From assembly GCA_025331435.1 (NCBI GenBank), contig JAIWNI010000011.1, positions 124,001-188,000 on the forward strand: a stretch of 64,000 nt of DNA, given 5' to 3'. Made by a program: the position numbers and the translations under genes. Below the pieces are notes generated by a model. That model did not search any database. It worked only from the letters and a program-made list of their open reading frames with translations, and was not told the origin of the DNA. Numbering within the stretch: position 1 is the first letter of the stretch; the number at the start of each line of letters is the position of its first letter. Positions 12,300 to 25,400 of this stretch are shown here, one piece after another. The DNA comes from Choanephora cucurbitarum. Lineage: Eukaryota > Mucoromycota > Mucoromycetes > Mucorales > Choanephoraceae.

Positions 12300-14156
12300 T
12301 GTGCTGTGTTCCTTGTTTTTTCCTAAGCAATTTTATGAAAGAGAGAGAGAGAGAGAGAAATAGAGGAAAAAGAGGGAAAGAGAAAAGCAGCGATAAAACG
12401 TTCAAAATATTAGCAAACAAAGACTAAGAAACAAAAGAAAAGGAGATATTTATACTGCAAGCACTGTCAACAGTCAATTCTTTTGTCTGCTTGAGATGAT
12501 AATACTACAAGATGACAACCTGTTTCAACATTTTGTAATTCATCACAAACCCACTTTATATATTTGGTAGTAGAGCTAAAAGCTTTTTATGTCGTAAATG
12601 ATTCCTTTATGCAAAAGCTATTTAATGAAAAAGCTTCCTATGTTTGTGCCCGAGCTGTGTCAATAAAGCCAATCTTCTAATTGATCGATCCGCATACGAA
12701 TATAATTCCAAATAAACAGTGCAGTCAGCTAAATTGAAAAACTTTTTCAAACTAATAACCAGACGGATGGCCTAATTGAAGTAAGCTTAGTTTACACAAA
12801 CAAGTTAAAAAAATCTGTTGATTTCTGCGAGCTTATGGTCGGTGCACGATTAAACTGCATCTCCTGAATAGAGCCTTTCCAAGAAATACAATTTGGATGC
12901 ACTACCAATCCGCTAATGGAGATTAAAATCAAAAGAAGAAACAGTGCATTGTAAATCGGATTGCATCTTGCGATCGTTGATTAAGATAATGTAAGCAAAG
13001 TTAGGGATCATTATGGCAGTTTGCCAGCAATGACTAAAGACTATCTTATTAAAGACGAAACTGAGTTGTTTTGTTTATATCCAAGAAGACTATACGCATA
13101 AGTTGATAAGCACACAGATAATACGTTGCTTGAATTTCCTTTTGCTATTCTTTTGTGAATTAGATATGGCACCTTAAATAGACAAACTTGGTCCTCGGTA
13201 TTTTAACTTATATTTTTTTATGATCAGCCCAATGTACCTAGGTACATTGGCTACTGTAACTCTATTAAGCAGAGCAATTCATCCGAGTGACTTTAGCTTT
13301 TTCGGTAGAATCTATAACCATAACTAATGACCCATTAAATGGTCGGGGCACAAACTTACTTAGATGTTTTGCTAGTGGGTCACCTTTAAGAGTGGGTTAG
13401 TAGCTTCGATAGATGTGAAGTAACAGCTAGGAGGAAGAGGAGTTTTCCTCTTATTTTTCCATTTTATCTATTGTCAAAAAACCTTTAAGCACTTTGACTG
13501 ACAAGACATATCAATTAGAAAAACAAGAGTTGGAGCAGTTCTTAAGATTATTAGAACTTACTAAGAGCTTACTTATGAGAATAGGATCTAATCTTTGCTT
13601 CTGGTGAACTATGATTGAAATGAGTGTTTAGACTTGTATCTTTCAAAACTGATAGTTATCAGTTTGACTCTGATTTTATTTTGGAAACAGTGCATAGTGC
13701 TCTCTATATCCCTTAATGGCTGTATTATGAAGAGAGAGATAGTGAAGTTAATTGGTCGCTTGTAATTTTTTCAAAGTATAGAAAGCTTGCAAGCCAGGAG
13801 TATCTCACTTGATTGATGTGCTGTAATCAGCGTTATATGATGTTATTGTGTTGAAGTTTGTGAAGATTAAGTTATTCGAAAAAGATCTAAACCATATATT
13901 TTGCTAAGAGAGGAGAACTGCAAAGATGTTCTTTATTTTGTCATAGTTTGTTATCACATTCCCTTTATGTTTACAAACAAAAAAACAGTGTCTGTATTTG
14001 AAGTCGATCATGTTATAAAAGATACGCCAGGCTATTCTTTTGTATGTTTTATATTATCATACTCAAATGCAACGCATTTTTATTTTCTATTTACAATATT
14101 ACATCAACAAAAAAAAAGAGTTCTAATAAAAAGAAAAATAAGGGAATGAAACTAAT
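12300..14156. other. Intergenic stretch with GA repeat and a palindrome
   Basis: About 1.9 kb without a recognisable gene between two minus-strand genes. It starts with a GA dinucleotide run (about 12340-12358) upstream of the methyltransferase and contains a perfect 22-bp palindrome at 13229-13250. An open frame at 13901-14149 has no recognisable motif. Confidence 0.55.
13229..13250. repeat. Perfect 22-bp palindrome
   Basis: Two 11-base arms around a central TAG/GTA core read identically on both strands (core gtacctaggtac). It stands alone in non-coding DNA. Length and style recall the 22-bp palindrome inside the terminal repeats of the transposon at 44-48 kb, but the sequences are different apart from an aatg/catt pair. 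Confidence 0.8.
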
Positions 14157-16439
14157 TTAAGTGCTTGCCTCTTGTTGTCTCTTTAAACGCTCGAGTCTCC
14201 ATTTCGGTCCAAATTTCAATAAGATTACAATTGATATTCTTGACACAAACAATATTGAAGAAATCATAGTGAAAAACCATCCAACGCCCATTTTGGATAT
14301 CGCAGGTTCTACAATCATTACAGCGCCAGCACCCAACAAACATCTGAAATATAAACGAAAAAAAAATTGAGTCAATATTCTTCTCCAAATAACCTTTTTC
14401 TTCTTCTTCTTTTTTTTTCTAACCTTGTCAAGTTGTTTGCAGCAATAATAGCGGCCGAGTTTTTAGGAAAGCAGTCTACCAGAAGTGTGTTACAGGCATT
14501 AAGAATGCAGGTTGAGTTATAAGATACTATCACATTTGATGTTAGTTTGATGGAATAATATATTCACTGAATCAATGCTTACAAATAAAATTGATGACAA
14601 GTGGTATAGCTATATGAACTCTCTGGTGTAAGCACCAACCATAGACAACCATAAATATATTGAATATGATTCCCCATATCCAAGTGATTTCCATTCTAGC
14701 TTTTTCGATTGGGAATTCGGGGTCGATCTTTGCTCTAAAATTTTCATTTAAAGTTACATACTCAAAGTCAGCATTTTCTATAGCAGTAGACATCTGTTCC
14801 TCAAATATTTTCGTATACACCGTACCTCTTTGCATATTCTTCACTGAGATTCATTTGGTTTGATATCTTTTTGAATCGCCAATTAAGGACCTTGCCTGAT
14901 GTGAAGGAACCTATAGTAGCACCAAGACCACCTGAAAGGAAGCAGAGACCAATTTGGAATACATTCAATTTGTAAATATCAGAAAACAAACTTGTCAAGC
15001 TGGTAAGTACACAATAAAGACTAGCGTATTGCATTGAGTTGTAAATTAATAGAGCAGCGACGTCCTTTTCCTTGAGGTAAGTAAGTGATTGGAATGGATT
15101 AGGGAACTTCCATTGTTTTTTATCGCTTTGATTCTGATGGTTTATCTTCAGGTCATTTATACAATCTGGCTTCAATATACCACTATCGCTGTTGCTGACA
15201 TATGTTTGCTTCTCATCAATTCCTTTATTGTTGTTGCTGTGATTGCCTGCTGTTGTATCAGATGACAAGCTTAAACAAGATTGGTCTGAGAGTTGATTTG
15301 ATTTGGTTGAGACAGTAGATCCTTCTATCATCTCTTCCTCAATGCCTTGACGTTGATCAGTCTTCTTTTCTTTGTTTTGGTTCTTCTTGTGTCTCCAGTA
15401 CTGAATAGGTGTAGGATTGGCATAACCTGTTCCATTTCCGACTAATGATCGAAGTGTTTCGGGAAGGCAAAAGATTTGAACAATCCAAAGACCGAGTGCC
15501 ATAATAGCCAAGACCCAAAAGACCCATCTAAGGCAAAAAAAAAATAACACAGATAAGAACCTTAATTTTGAGACAACAACAAATATATCAACATTTCTTG
15601 ATTTACCTCCAACCCAATTGGTAACTCAATAGACCACCTAGATTTTTTTGGAAGAAAATAAGTAACAAATCGCACTTAGTAATGTCTAACTTACCTAAAG
15701 GTGGACCCAGACAACTACCCAACATAGAGCCCATAGTATAGATACCCATGTAACCACCTCGTTCAATAGGAGATGCAATGTCACCAATAGTACCAGCTCC
15801 TACAGCTACTGCTGAACTGGTTCCAAACGCTTGAAGCATTCTTAGCGACAAAAGTGTTGCGTAATTCTCTGTGTTTGCCAACCCGATACAAGCCAATGTG
15901 TAAATCATGAATGTTGAGATATAAACAGGACGACGGCCCCAACTATCAGCTAGACTGCCCCAAAACGATGGCGAGATACCTTGTAGAATCATGTATACAG
16001 TAACTGTGGTGCTGACCATACGTTCGGTGATATGCATGTCCTGACCGAAAGAAGGAAAAGCAATTGTTAAATTAGCTTTAAGTTGTACGTATACGCATAA
16101 GGATATACTTACTTCTTGGATCAGAGTGAGTGCTGGAAAATAGATGTTGGCCGAGAATGGACTGAAGAAACAAGAGATGGAAGCAATTAGCACAATTACC
16201 ATTTTCTCATTTTTGCTAAAAACGGAATATGGCTCATAGAATGAAGAAGAGGCAGTACTGTGTCTTTTCGGACTAGCTATAGTAGGACTGAGTTCATCCG
16301 GTAGTGTATTTTCTGTGCTTTGTGCAATGATTTCGGTCGAAGAAGGTAAATTTTTTTCATCTATTGATTTGTTAAAGATACTATTGGATTCAGGATGACT
16401 ATGCTGATGATTATTGCTAAAATCTGTATTGTTATGCAT
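14157..16439 (-). CDS. MFS transporter, DHA1 drug:H+ antiporter-like
   Basis: 615-residue major facilitator protein in seven exons: 16113-16439, 15695-16040, 15607-15637, 14826-15527, 14583-14734, 14424-14526 and 14157-14343. About 70 hydrophilic N-terminal residues precede the first helix. The inter-helix motif WGSLADSWGRRPVYI (motif A type) and RMLQAFGTSSAVAVGAGTIGD (motif B/C region) are clear. A long Ser/Asn-rich cytoplasmic loop separates the two six-helix halves. DPEFPIEKARMEITW and NTLLVDCFP in the second half match fungal QDR/FLR-type DHA1 exporters. The likely role is proton-driven export of organic cations, drugs or polyamines across the plasma membrane. The third exon is only 31 bases, and most exon joins fall inside codons. 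Confidence 0.9.
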
Positions 16440-18693
16440 TACTGCAAATATTATAATGTGTGCTTTTACGAATAAAAAAAAAGAGAAGAGAAAAGAGATG
16501 AAAAAGCGAAAGAAAGAGCGAAGGAAGACAGATATTTATGCTAAGCTTAAGAATATTCAAAACAAAAAACTACGATTAGCAATTACGTGATATACAAAAT
16601 CTGTTGTATCCTCCAAGGGGCTAATTCAAATATGAAAGCATTGTTGTCTAGATTGTAGACCTAAAATGAAGTCCAAGGGAAGAAGTTAAGGAATCAAGCG
16701 TAAATAGTGTGCAGTTGCTATGCTTTCTAGTTTTGGCTATCAAGCCAATCAAGCTATTAAGCAGTACAGGATTCGTCATGGAAGCATATTGAAGTTATTA
16801 TCTCTTGGAACTTCCGGAGTCTCATTAAAAAGTTTTATGTCATGAGCGTTCTTTGAGTATATTTTTTTCCTGATTTTTTTGTTTGTAATTTTATAAAATT
16901 TCATATGAGAGAAAATCTATTTTATGCTAGGGCCTAAAGTTTAGAAAGGTACAAGCGCGGGAGTAATCAAGATAGTCTGATCGGTAGACCAAACGGACTG
17001 AATTGCAGTGGGTGGGCCCAGGCTTTAATGCATTTATATTCCTGGTTGCCGAGTTACTAAACAGATTTACCAAGAACCAGAAAAAAGTATCCGCCCAAAT
17101 TGCGCTCTCATAATTTAGTAAATTTGTTTGTTTGCAAACAATCTGTTATTTTAAGGTTTGTTTAAATGACTTCATGCAAACAAACAGCATATCTTTTTGT
17201 TATCTCGCTTCAACAAGCTCGGCAAGTCTCTCTTCTATAGAGAAAATCTATTAGGGACAGCAATATCTAAAAAAAAACCATAATGTCGTAAACAAAGTAA
17301 CTGCTTCTATGAGCATTAGATAAGCGCATTTTTGTTTGACTAGTTTATACGTTATTTGTATAAGTACTATTAAGCAAAATTCTACAAGTCTGCTTGTATT
17401 CCTGAGCCATAGTCTGACGGGTAGACAGGTAGCCTTAATCGCTGAAGCTTTCGCTGCTGCTTCGCTATTAGCTTATTTAATCTGCCTTGGCTCTTTACAG
17501 AAATGAAATTTCTTTTATGCATGTTTGGTAACACAATCCCTGGACGATCTTTATTTGTCGTACAAGTGAACACTGAGAGGGCAATTTTTTTATCGAAAGT
17601 ATATTCTATTTCTAACTATTCATGCTTTCTCAATTATACAAAACCAAATCTAGTCTTTAGTTATGTTTAAGTGAACTGCTAATTGTTAGAAAGCAGGACA
17701 AGGAGTTGCTTAGCTGGATGCATCAAGCGGCTCCCAATCTTTCTTACTTCCTTCTATTTGCATCAATCCCTCAAACATGCTTTTTTTCTTGGATTGTTTG
17801 TTTATGAACAGCTAAATTCGCAGTGCCATCCAAGCCCTTGTGTAAGAAATCATTTTCATATGTCTTTCGCGCATATCAAGAGGAAAGAGCTGTATATGTA
17901 TTTTGTAGTATTAGGAAAACTAGATTACATATGCCAATATATGAAACTTTACAAACTAATGGAAACAATTGGATGAACTGTGCTTAGTATAGTAGGGATT
18001 TGCAAGCAACAAAAGAAGCCGGAATATAATGGCATAAGGTTAACTATCCCTTTGTTTATGATCGTATGGTTCATTGCTACAAAGTACAAAATATAAGCTC
18101 ATCAAAGTCTGTTTTTGTAGTGATCGGCAATGGTTATCACAGCTTATGTGGACTTGGCTTTTGTCCATCCTGTTTTTTCTAAATGTATTGTTGGTTGTTT
18201 TGTAAAGAAAGCAAAGATCTAAGGATATGTGCAGTCATGCTTTTAGGGGAATAATCGTTCCATATAGAAAGATTTCTTCTCATAGCAGCCACAGTTATGT
18301 TTTTGAGTGGTCTTGGAAAGTGGTAGCTCCCAGTCGAAATCAAGAAACCTATACTTCCTACTCAAAAATGAAGAGGACTAATTATGTGACATGCAGACTA
18401 TTTAAGGAATTAAAATACACTGCAGTCTTTGAGCAATCGGACTTCAAGTAGCCTTAATAAGGATCACATAAAGCAGTTTATTGTTATCATTAAAAATAAA
18501 TGACTCAATCATTTATAAATCGTGCTCCCTTTGCGTTATCAAAAAGAAGAGACCTCTTCATGAAATTGCTAGAATAATAGACACACGAAAAGCAGTCCGG
18601 TTATGCAAAAAGCCACTTCCTTGCTTGACATTTGCAATTGCTTATTTTTTGACTTTTTTTTTCTTTCATTATTTTACCTAATACTCAGACACT
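16440..18693. other. Intergenic stretch, about 2.25 kb
   Basis: Lies between the divergently transcribed MFS gene and HAS1. No complete gene found. A 63-codon minus-strand frame at 17382-17573 looks protein-like (rich in Lys/Arg, ends in PVYPSDYGSG) but is isolated. Frames at 17683-17976 and 18227-18451 show nothing recognisable. Confidence 0.5.
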
Positions 18694-20418
18694 ATGGTGG
18701 GCGCCGTTGTAGAAAACAAGAAGCGTAAGCGCTCTCACGCTGATAAGAGAGCTAACAAGAAGAAGCAAGAGGTTTCTAAAGGTGAAGCTAAACCTGTACA
18801 GGAAGAAAAAGAAGTTGAAGAAGAAAAGCCAGCTGAAGGTAGATTATAAGGAACAGAAAACGAATCTCCATAGATGCTAAGAACTTTTCTTTTTCTTTCG
18901 AGTAGTAGCTGAAGAAACTGTTGACTTGAATTTCGAAAGCCTTGATTGTCATGAAAACACAAAGAAAGCCATCAAGGACATGGGCTTTACTCAAATGACA
19001 GAAGTTCAAGCAAAGACTATTCCTCCTCTTTTGGAAGGCCGCGATGTTTTGGGTGCCGCTAAAACAGGCTCTGGCAAAACTGTTGCTTTCATGATTCCTG
19101 CTATCGAACTTTTGATCCGTAACAATTTCAAGGCCAGAAACGGTACTGGTGTTATCATTGTATCTCCTACCCGTGAATTGGCTATCCAGATTTACGGTGT
19201 TGCTGAAGAATTATGCAAATATCATCAACACATTACACACGGTATTGTCATTGGTGGTTCAAACAGAAAGACTGAAGCTGATAAGCTCGTAAAGGGTGTT
19301 AACCTTTTGGTTGCCACTCCTGGTAGACTCTTAGATCATTTACAGGTAAAACTGATGAGTAAAAAAAAACAAAGAGAATTTGGGAAACTAATATCACTGA
19401 ATGACAGAACACACAAGGTTTTCTATACAAAGGTTTGCAGACACTTGTAATTGACGAAGCTGATCGTATCTTGGATATTGGTTTCGAAGAAGAAATGAAG
19501 CAGATTGTTAAGATTTTACCCAAGAAACGCCAAACTATGCTTTTCTCCGCAACACAGACCACCAAAGTATCTGATCTTGCTCGAGTATCATTAAAAGAAC
19601 AACCTATTTATATCAATGTCGATGAAAAGAAAGAGACTTCAACTGCAGATGGATTAGAACAAGGATTTGTTATTGTCGAAGCTGATATGCGTTTCTTGCT
19701 CTTGTTCACTTTCTTGCGCAAGAACCAAAAGAAGAAGATCATTGTGTTTTTCTCCAGTTGTAATGCAGTCAAGTATTATGCCGAGCTCTTGAACTACATT
19801 GATTTACCAGTCATGGAATTACATGGTCGTCAAAAACAACAAAAGCGTACAGATACTTTCTTTGAATTTTCTAAAGCTGAAAAGGGTATTTTGTTGTGTA
19901 CAGATGTAGCAGCTAGAGGTTTGGATATCCCTGCTGTTGACTGGATCGTTCAGTTTGATCCTGCAGATGACACTCGTGATTATATTCACCGTGTAGGCAG
20001 AACTGCTCGTGCTGGTGGTAAGGGTAAGAGTTTATTGTTCTTGTTGCCATCCGAATCAGGCTATTTGAAGCTTTTGAAGGAGGCCAAGGTACCATTAAAT
20101 GAATTCCAATTCCCTACAAAGAAGATCACCAATGTGCAAAGCCAGGTAAGATAAAAAGAAGAGGCTTCTTTAGCCTATTTTGAAAATGAAAGTAACAAGG
20201 ACTGATTTTGTTTTGTTTAGCTTGAGCAATTGATTGAAAAGAACTTCTACTTGAACCAATCAGCCCGCGATGCATTCAGATCTTACTTACAGTCATACGC
20301 TACATATCACAACAAGAGAATCTTTGATGTTGACAATCTTGATTTAGCTAAGATTGCCAAATCATTCGGCTTCAAGGTACCTCCTAAAGTCAACTTAGCC
20401 ATCTCTAGCTCCAAATAA
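18694..20418 (+). CDS. HAS1: DEAD-box ATP-dependent RNA helicase HAS1
   Basis: Nucleolar RNA helicase needed for 40S and 60S ribosome biogenesis. Four exons (18694-18838, about 18906-19345, 19408-20145, 20221-20418) give about 506 residues, the family length. A Lys/Glu-rich nucleolar-type N terminus leads into the Q motif ([16 protein letters not shown]), Walker [26 protein letters not shown], the DEAD box in [30 protein letters not shown] and [27 protein letters not shown], restored by splicing, is typical of HAS1. The acceptor before exon 2 is a run of three in-frame AG sites, so isoforms differing by one or two residues are possible. THI6 follows on the same strand 291 bases downstream. 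Confidence 0.96.
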
Positions 20419-20709
20419 TCCACCTTTGCATATCATTACAACTCAAAACAATAGAATAAAACTCTTATGCCCCCATCATATGTCTCTATCTATTTCTCTC
20501 GAACTACATACTTCCATCTGCATTCCCATTGAATGCTTGACAATGAACACGGAAGCTTGTTATTGTGATGAAGATAGCACTTTTTATTTCAAAAAATCTT
20601 ATAGTTGTAGCACAATTGTCGGTATTAACAAATTTGGCAAACCAAAAAAAAAAATAGATGGGAAAACCTTTTTTCTTCGCTCTTCTTTTTCTTCATCCTA
20701 GCATTTCTA

Positions 20710-22344
20710 ATGTCTATCAAAAAAATTGACTATTCACTCTATCTTGTCACAGACAGATCCCTTGTCCCCGAAGGAAAGACATTTCTTGGACAGATAGAGC
20801 GTGCACTTGAAGGAGGTGTTACTATTGTTCAACTGCGTGAAAAAGATACAGATACTGGTCCCTTTATTGAACTTGCTCACCAAGTCAAAGCATTAACACG
20901 TAAATACGGCGTGCCTCTTATCATCAACGATCGATTGGACGTGGCTCAAGCAATTGATGCAGAGGGTGTTCATATCGGTCAAGATGATATGCCATTGACT
21001 CAAGCACGTCATATCTTGGGCCCCAAAAAGATCATCGGTGTCTCATGTAATACGGAAGAAGAAGCTGCTATTGCAATTCGTGATGGTGCTGATTATCTTG
21101 GCATCGGCGCTGTTTGGTTCACTTCTACCAAGAAAAACATTAAGGAACCCTTAGGTGTGACAGGTGTTCAAAGTATGTTCATTATTATATTGTAAGATCT
21201 TGACATCTAAGAGTTGACTGAGATTTTAGGAATTTTAAAATCAATGGAAGCGAATCCGGTTCCTACCGTTGCCATTGGTGGAATCAGTGCTCAAAATGCT
21301 TGCGAGTTACTTGAGGGTTCTAGTACAGAAAAGCTTTATATAGACGGTTTAGCTATTGTATCTGCTATCATGGCTGCTGAAGACCCTAAGGTTGCTTGTG
21401 AAGAGCTTGTTCAATTGATAAAGAAAAGCTTCCGCACGATGGGTGTCAGATCAATCAGTTCAGCTGACCAAGTCATCGAATATGCAATTCGGGCAGCAAT
21501 AAACATCAAGAATAAGACGCCTATGATTCATCATATGACAAGTAAGTCATGTTGACTAAAAACAACTTTTTATAGACAATGTATTAATTATATGTAAGAT
21601 TATGTTGTTATTAACGATAATGCTAATGCCACCCTTGCTGTGGGTGCATCTCCTATTATGTCAACAAATAGTCAAGAACTTGAAGATCTTGCTGCAGTCA
21701 ACGGCGCCATGCTATTGAACTTGGGCACATTGAATGATGTTAACCTTATGATTTCAGCAGCACAAGTCAATGCAAGTCATAAAAACCCTGTCATCCTTGA
21801 TCCTGTTGGTTGTGGTGCCACTCAGTTCAGAAAAGAGACTACTGCGAGATTCTTAGATGAATGCAATTTAACTGTCATTAAGGGAAATGCAGGTGAAATT
21901 TTGTCTTTGGCTGGTCTTGGTGGCAGATCAAGAGGTGTAGATTCTGTGGGTACAAATGATGAACAAGTCATGGTGGACGCTGTCAAACGCTTAGCTAGAC
22001 AAAACAATTGTGTTGTAGGCCTTACTGGACCTGTGGATTACATCTCAGATGGTGATCATGTCTATGCCATTGAAAACGGTAGCAAGTACCTACCTTTGAT
22101 TACAGGTAGTGGTTGTCTGGTATCATCTGTTGTGGCATGCTTTGCTGCAGCAAATCGTGATAATTACTTGCTGGCTACAGTTGCAGGTATTCTGACTGTG
22201 ACAGTAGCATCTGAAATGGCTGCTAAACGCTCCTATGTGAACGGCCCTGGTACTTTCCGTGCTGCCTTAATTGATGAATTGTACAACTTGACCAATTCTC
22301 CAGCACTTTTCAGAGATTATGCTAAAATCCGTATCATCTGTTAG
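20710..22344 (+). CDS. THI6: Bifunctional thiamine-phosphate synthase / hydroxyethylthiazole kinase
   Basis: Joins the two thiamine precursors and phosphorylates the thiazole alcohol, as in yeast THI6. Three exons (20710-21172, 21212-21541, 21599-22344) encode 512 residues. The N-terminal about 225 residues are a ThiE barrel: YLVTDRS, VQLREKD (phosphate and pyrimidine contacts), PLIINDR, GVHIGQDDMP and GVSCNTEEEA. The C-terminal half is a ThiM-type kinase: HHMTNYVVINDNANATLAVG, NLGTLND, DPVGCGATQFR, VIKGNAGEI and the catalytic-Cys loop TGSGC. Both activities look intact. The stop is 110 bases from the stop of the convergent Arf-GEF gene. No TPP riboswitch was recognised in the short leader. 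Confidence 0.96.
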
Positions 22345-22454
22345 TATGTCTACAAAGAGAATTTCTGCTTTACTTTATAGAAATAAACCCTTTTCGTTGC
22401 ATCTTAGTCTAAAGTTATCTTGTAAAATAAAAAACAGAGAAGGAAGCTTTATTG

Positions 22455-25400
22455 TTACAAGGAATTAGCTACTTTCTGCTTAATCTCCAAAATTGTATTC
22501 AAAAATTCGGTATCACTAAAAGAGAGAGAGAGATAAAAAAAATATACACATTAATCTCACAGTTTCAACCAAATCTTGAATTAGTAACTTACTTTCTATT
22601 ATCAGAATTAGCAGATGACAAGTTAAAGATACCTGCCATCATTTGCTCTGCTACTGCCTGGGTGACAGTAGGTGGGAAATCGCGCAATAGGCGTAGACAT
22701 TTCAGGATTTCATCCAACATCACATTTCTGCCTGCACTACAGATACATAATCGTAACATGCCTACAACTGTTCTCTCAACCACAAGCACACTTTGTTTTT
22801 CAGCGAAATCCAAAATGCCAAATATGTATTCAGTTGCATAAGGCCTAAAAAAAAAAGAATGTTTACATATCTCTCTCAAGTTTCTTGATTGATAAAAACT
22901 TACCATAGCTCTTCAATTCTATCTGCATTTCGTACAGTGATTGTGATCATGAATTCTAAAAAGAGAACAGTGGCTGGATCATAAGGAATGGTAACTGTAG
23001 CTTTCTTCATCACTTCTGTATCATAGCCCACAGATCGAATGGCTTTTGCTAGACAGATCAGTGTCTCGGTATGAAGTGTGTTGATGTCTGTAAACAATCC
23101 TTCCAGTTTGCATGCTGTCACACAATCCACTGCGCACATGGTGCTCTCAACTTCTTCATCTGTTGGATCGCGGTAGTAAGTCTCATCACTTGAATAAGGC
23201 GACAAAAGATAAGATGACAGCGTAGATAAAAGCGAACCGTCACGACGATTTGTTTGTTTAGCAGGTTTGGGACTTTTGGGCTTCAGAGGGATGCTTGTGG
23301 TGCCTGACAAGAAGTCCTCTACCTGTAACATAGAGCTAGGAAGCAGGGAATTCAAAAAGAGATTACGTATAATCTGAACAATCTTGAACCAACTCTTTCT
23401 CAACGAATCCCCATGTCGAGTGACGATGGCAAACATGACAACTGCAGCCAACTGACCCTTATAGTTACGACCAAAGCGAACGGCAAGCTTGCTGACCACA
23501 TACTTTTGACCTGCTACATCCACAATAGGATCAGGTACAGATGTATTGTCGTTTGCATTATCCAGCAAGCCTGTCATAGTAGCCAAGTTGATGATGATAC
23601 TGTCAAACACACTATGCAGTTCAAAATGAGCGGCCAAGGAGGCGCAATGACGGAAACCGGTGATAGCCTTTTGTAAAGTATCGTCATCTTGAGCTGTGCT
23701 AAAGACATAAGAAATGGCGGCCACGATGGGCTTCCAACTAGACTCAAAGATGGCTTTATCGTAACTGGATGTGTTGCATTGGATGAACGGGCCTGATGAG
23801 GTCGATCGATGTTGGAGTTGTTTCCAGGCATAGTTGAATCCCAATAGACCCTCATGTTCCTCAGGCATCAGAATTTCATCTTGCTGAATGGCTTCATAGA
23901 TAGCGCATAGATAGTCTCTAGGGAAGTCGCCCTTGTTGTTGACACCACTGACATTACGAATGTATTGCTCGAGAGACATACGTGATTGACGTCTGACTTG
24001 TGGATTGTGTTGATCTGTATTGAGCATGATGACAGAGTAAGCCAATACTTCTGCTGCTTCTATCGTGCTGATCTCTTTAGGTCCATATTCAAAGAAAGTG
24101 GCTGCAAATGACTCAGTCACACGCATGATCTGTTGTGATTCACCGGGAAGACGGAAGGTCTCTAATACCATGCGCATGGCTTCATCGATACGTTTACCGG
24201 TAAAATCAAATTGATGCATGTATGTCTTGAGTGTATCAAAGTTTTCTGGTTTTCCAAGATATTCACCCAGTGTCTTTTTGTCTAATTGTTGTGTGGATCT
24301 TAGGAATTGCGATAGACTAGTGTTGATACTGCCGTCTTCATCTGCCTCAATCACTTTGTTTTCAATGAGGAACTGAATTCCTTTCTTGGGTGATTCGTTA
24401 AATAGTCGTGATCCTCTCAGAATCAATCTCTTTCTTGTTTTGCATTCTAATAAGTCTTGTACAGATGTCAATTCCTATCGTAAATGATTAGACAAAGGCC
24501 GAATCATTATAAGCTTAAAGAAAAAGCATAGCCTATACTTTTCTTACACATACAACATAATCATCATCTGAATTCTAATGAAATAGTCAGCCATGGCACT
24601 TGTCACTAAACCCTTTGCTTTCTTTTTTTTTACCTGTTCATTTACTCTCTCTACCATATGTCCAACAAAAACCAATAGTGTATCCAAACATAGCACATGT
24701 GAATTCATTAATGTGTAGCTCTGAGGATCAGGGAATGAATTCTATTCTCAATGAAGGTGAGACATAGTGCATGACAAGATGATGTATCTGCTTACCTTGC
24801 TTAAGAATTGAATGAGTTCTTCAAAAAGATCACCACAAGTAAGGTTACAGTCATAATTGTACCACAGATCCACCATAAAAGAGGGTCTTCTGGCAGAATA
24901 CACTAAACTCTCCAAGAGCAATTCACGCACTTCAGCCGAAATGACCATCTGATCTGATGGATAGTTTTTGCTATGGCGAGGATAATCTGTTGATTTACCA
25001 AGAAACATGTTGGGTGAATGACTTCTGCCTTCTGCTGTTGTACTGGCATCCAGATCACTTCGAAAGGGCACAAAACTGATATTACCATCCTCATCTATAT
25101 CGACAGAGACATGACGGCTGCCAGCACCTGAGGGAGGTGAGAGTCGTTCGATTAAGAAGAAGATAAAGAGCTCCTGTTGCAATTTGAGATGAGGTCGCAT
25201 AGTATCAAAAACAGTGGAGATGACGCGTAAGGAGAGAGCCAGTAAAGGTGTAGAATCTGTCTTGGCTAGCTGAAAGACATACTTACAGAAATCATCTGTG
25301 ACAAGTGTGCGAAGAGATTCAAAACGTCCAATGCTTTGACCTCCCACTTCAAATGCGACATTCAAGATACTTAGTGCCATTAACCGCATGGAGTCAGTGT

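Noticed and set aside
20419..20709. TPP riboswitch upstream of THI6
   Set aside because: The spacer of about 290 bases shows no recognisable thi-box elements. In fungi these usually regulate THI4, NMT1-type or transporter genes by splicing.
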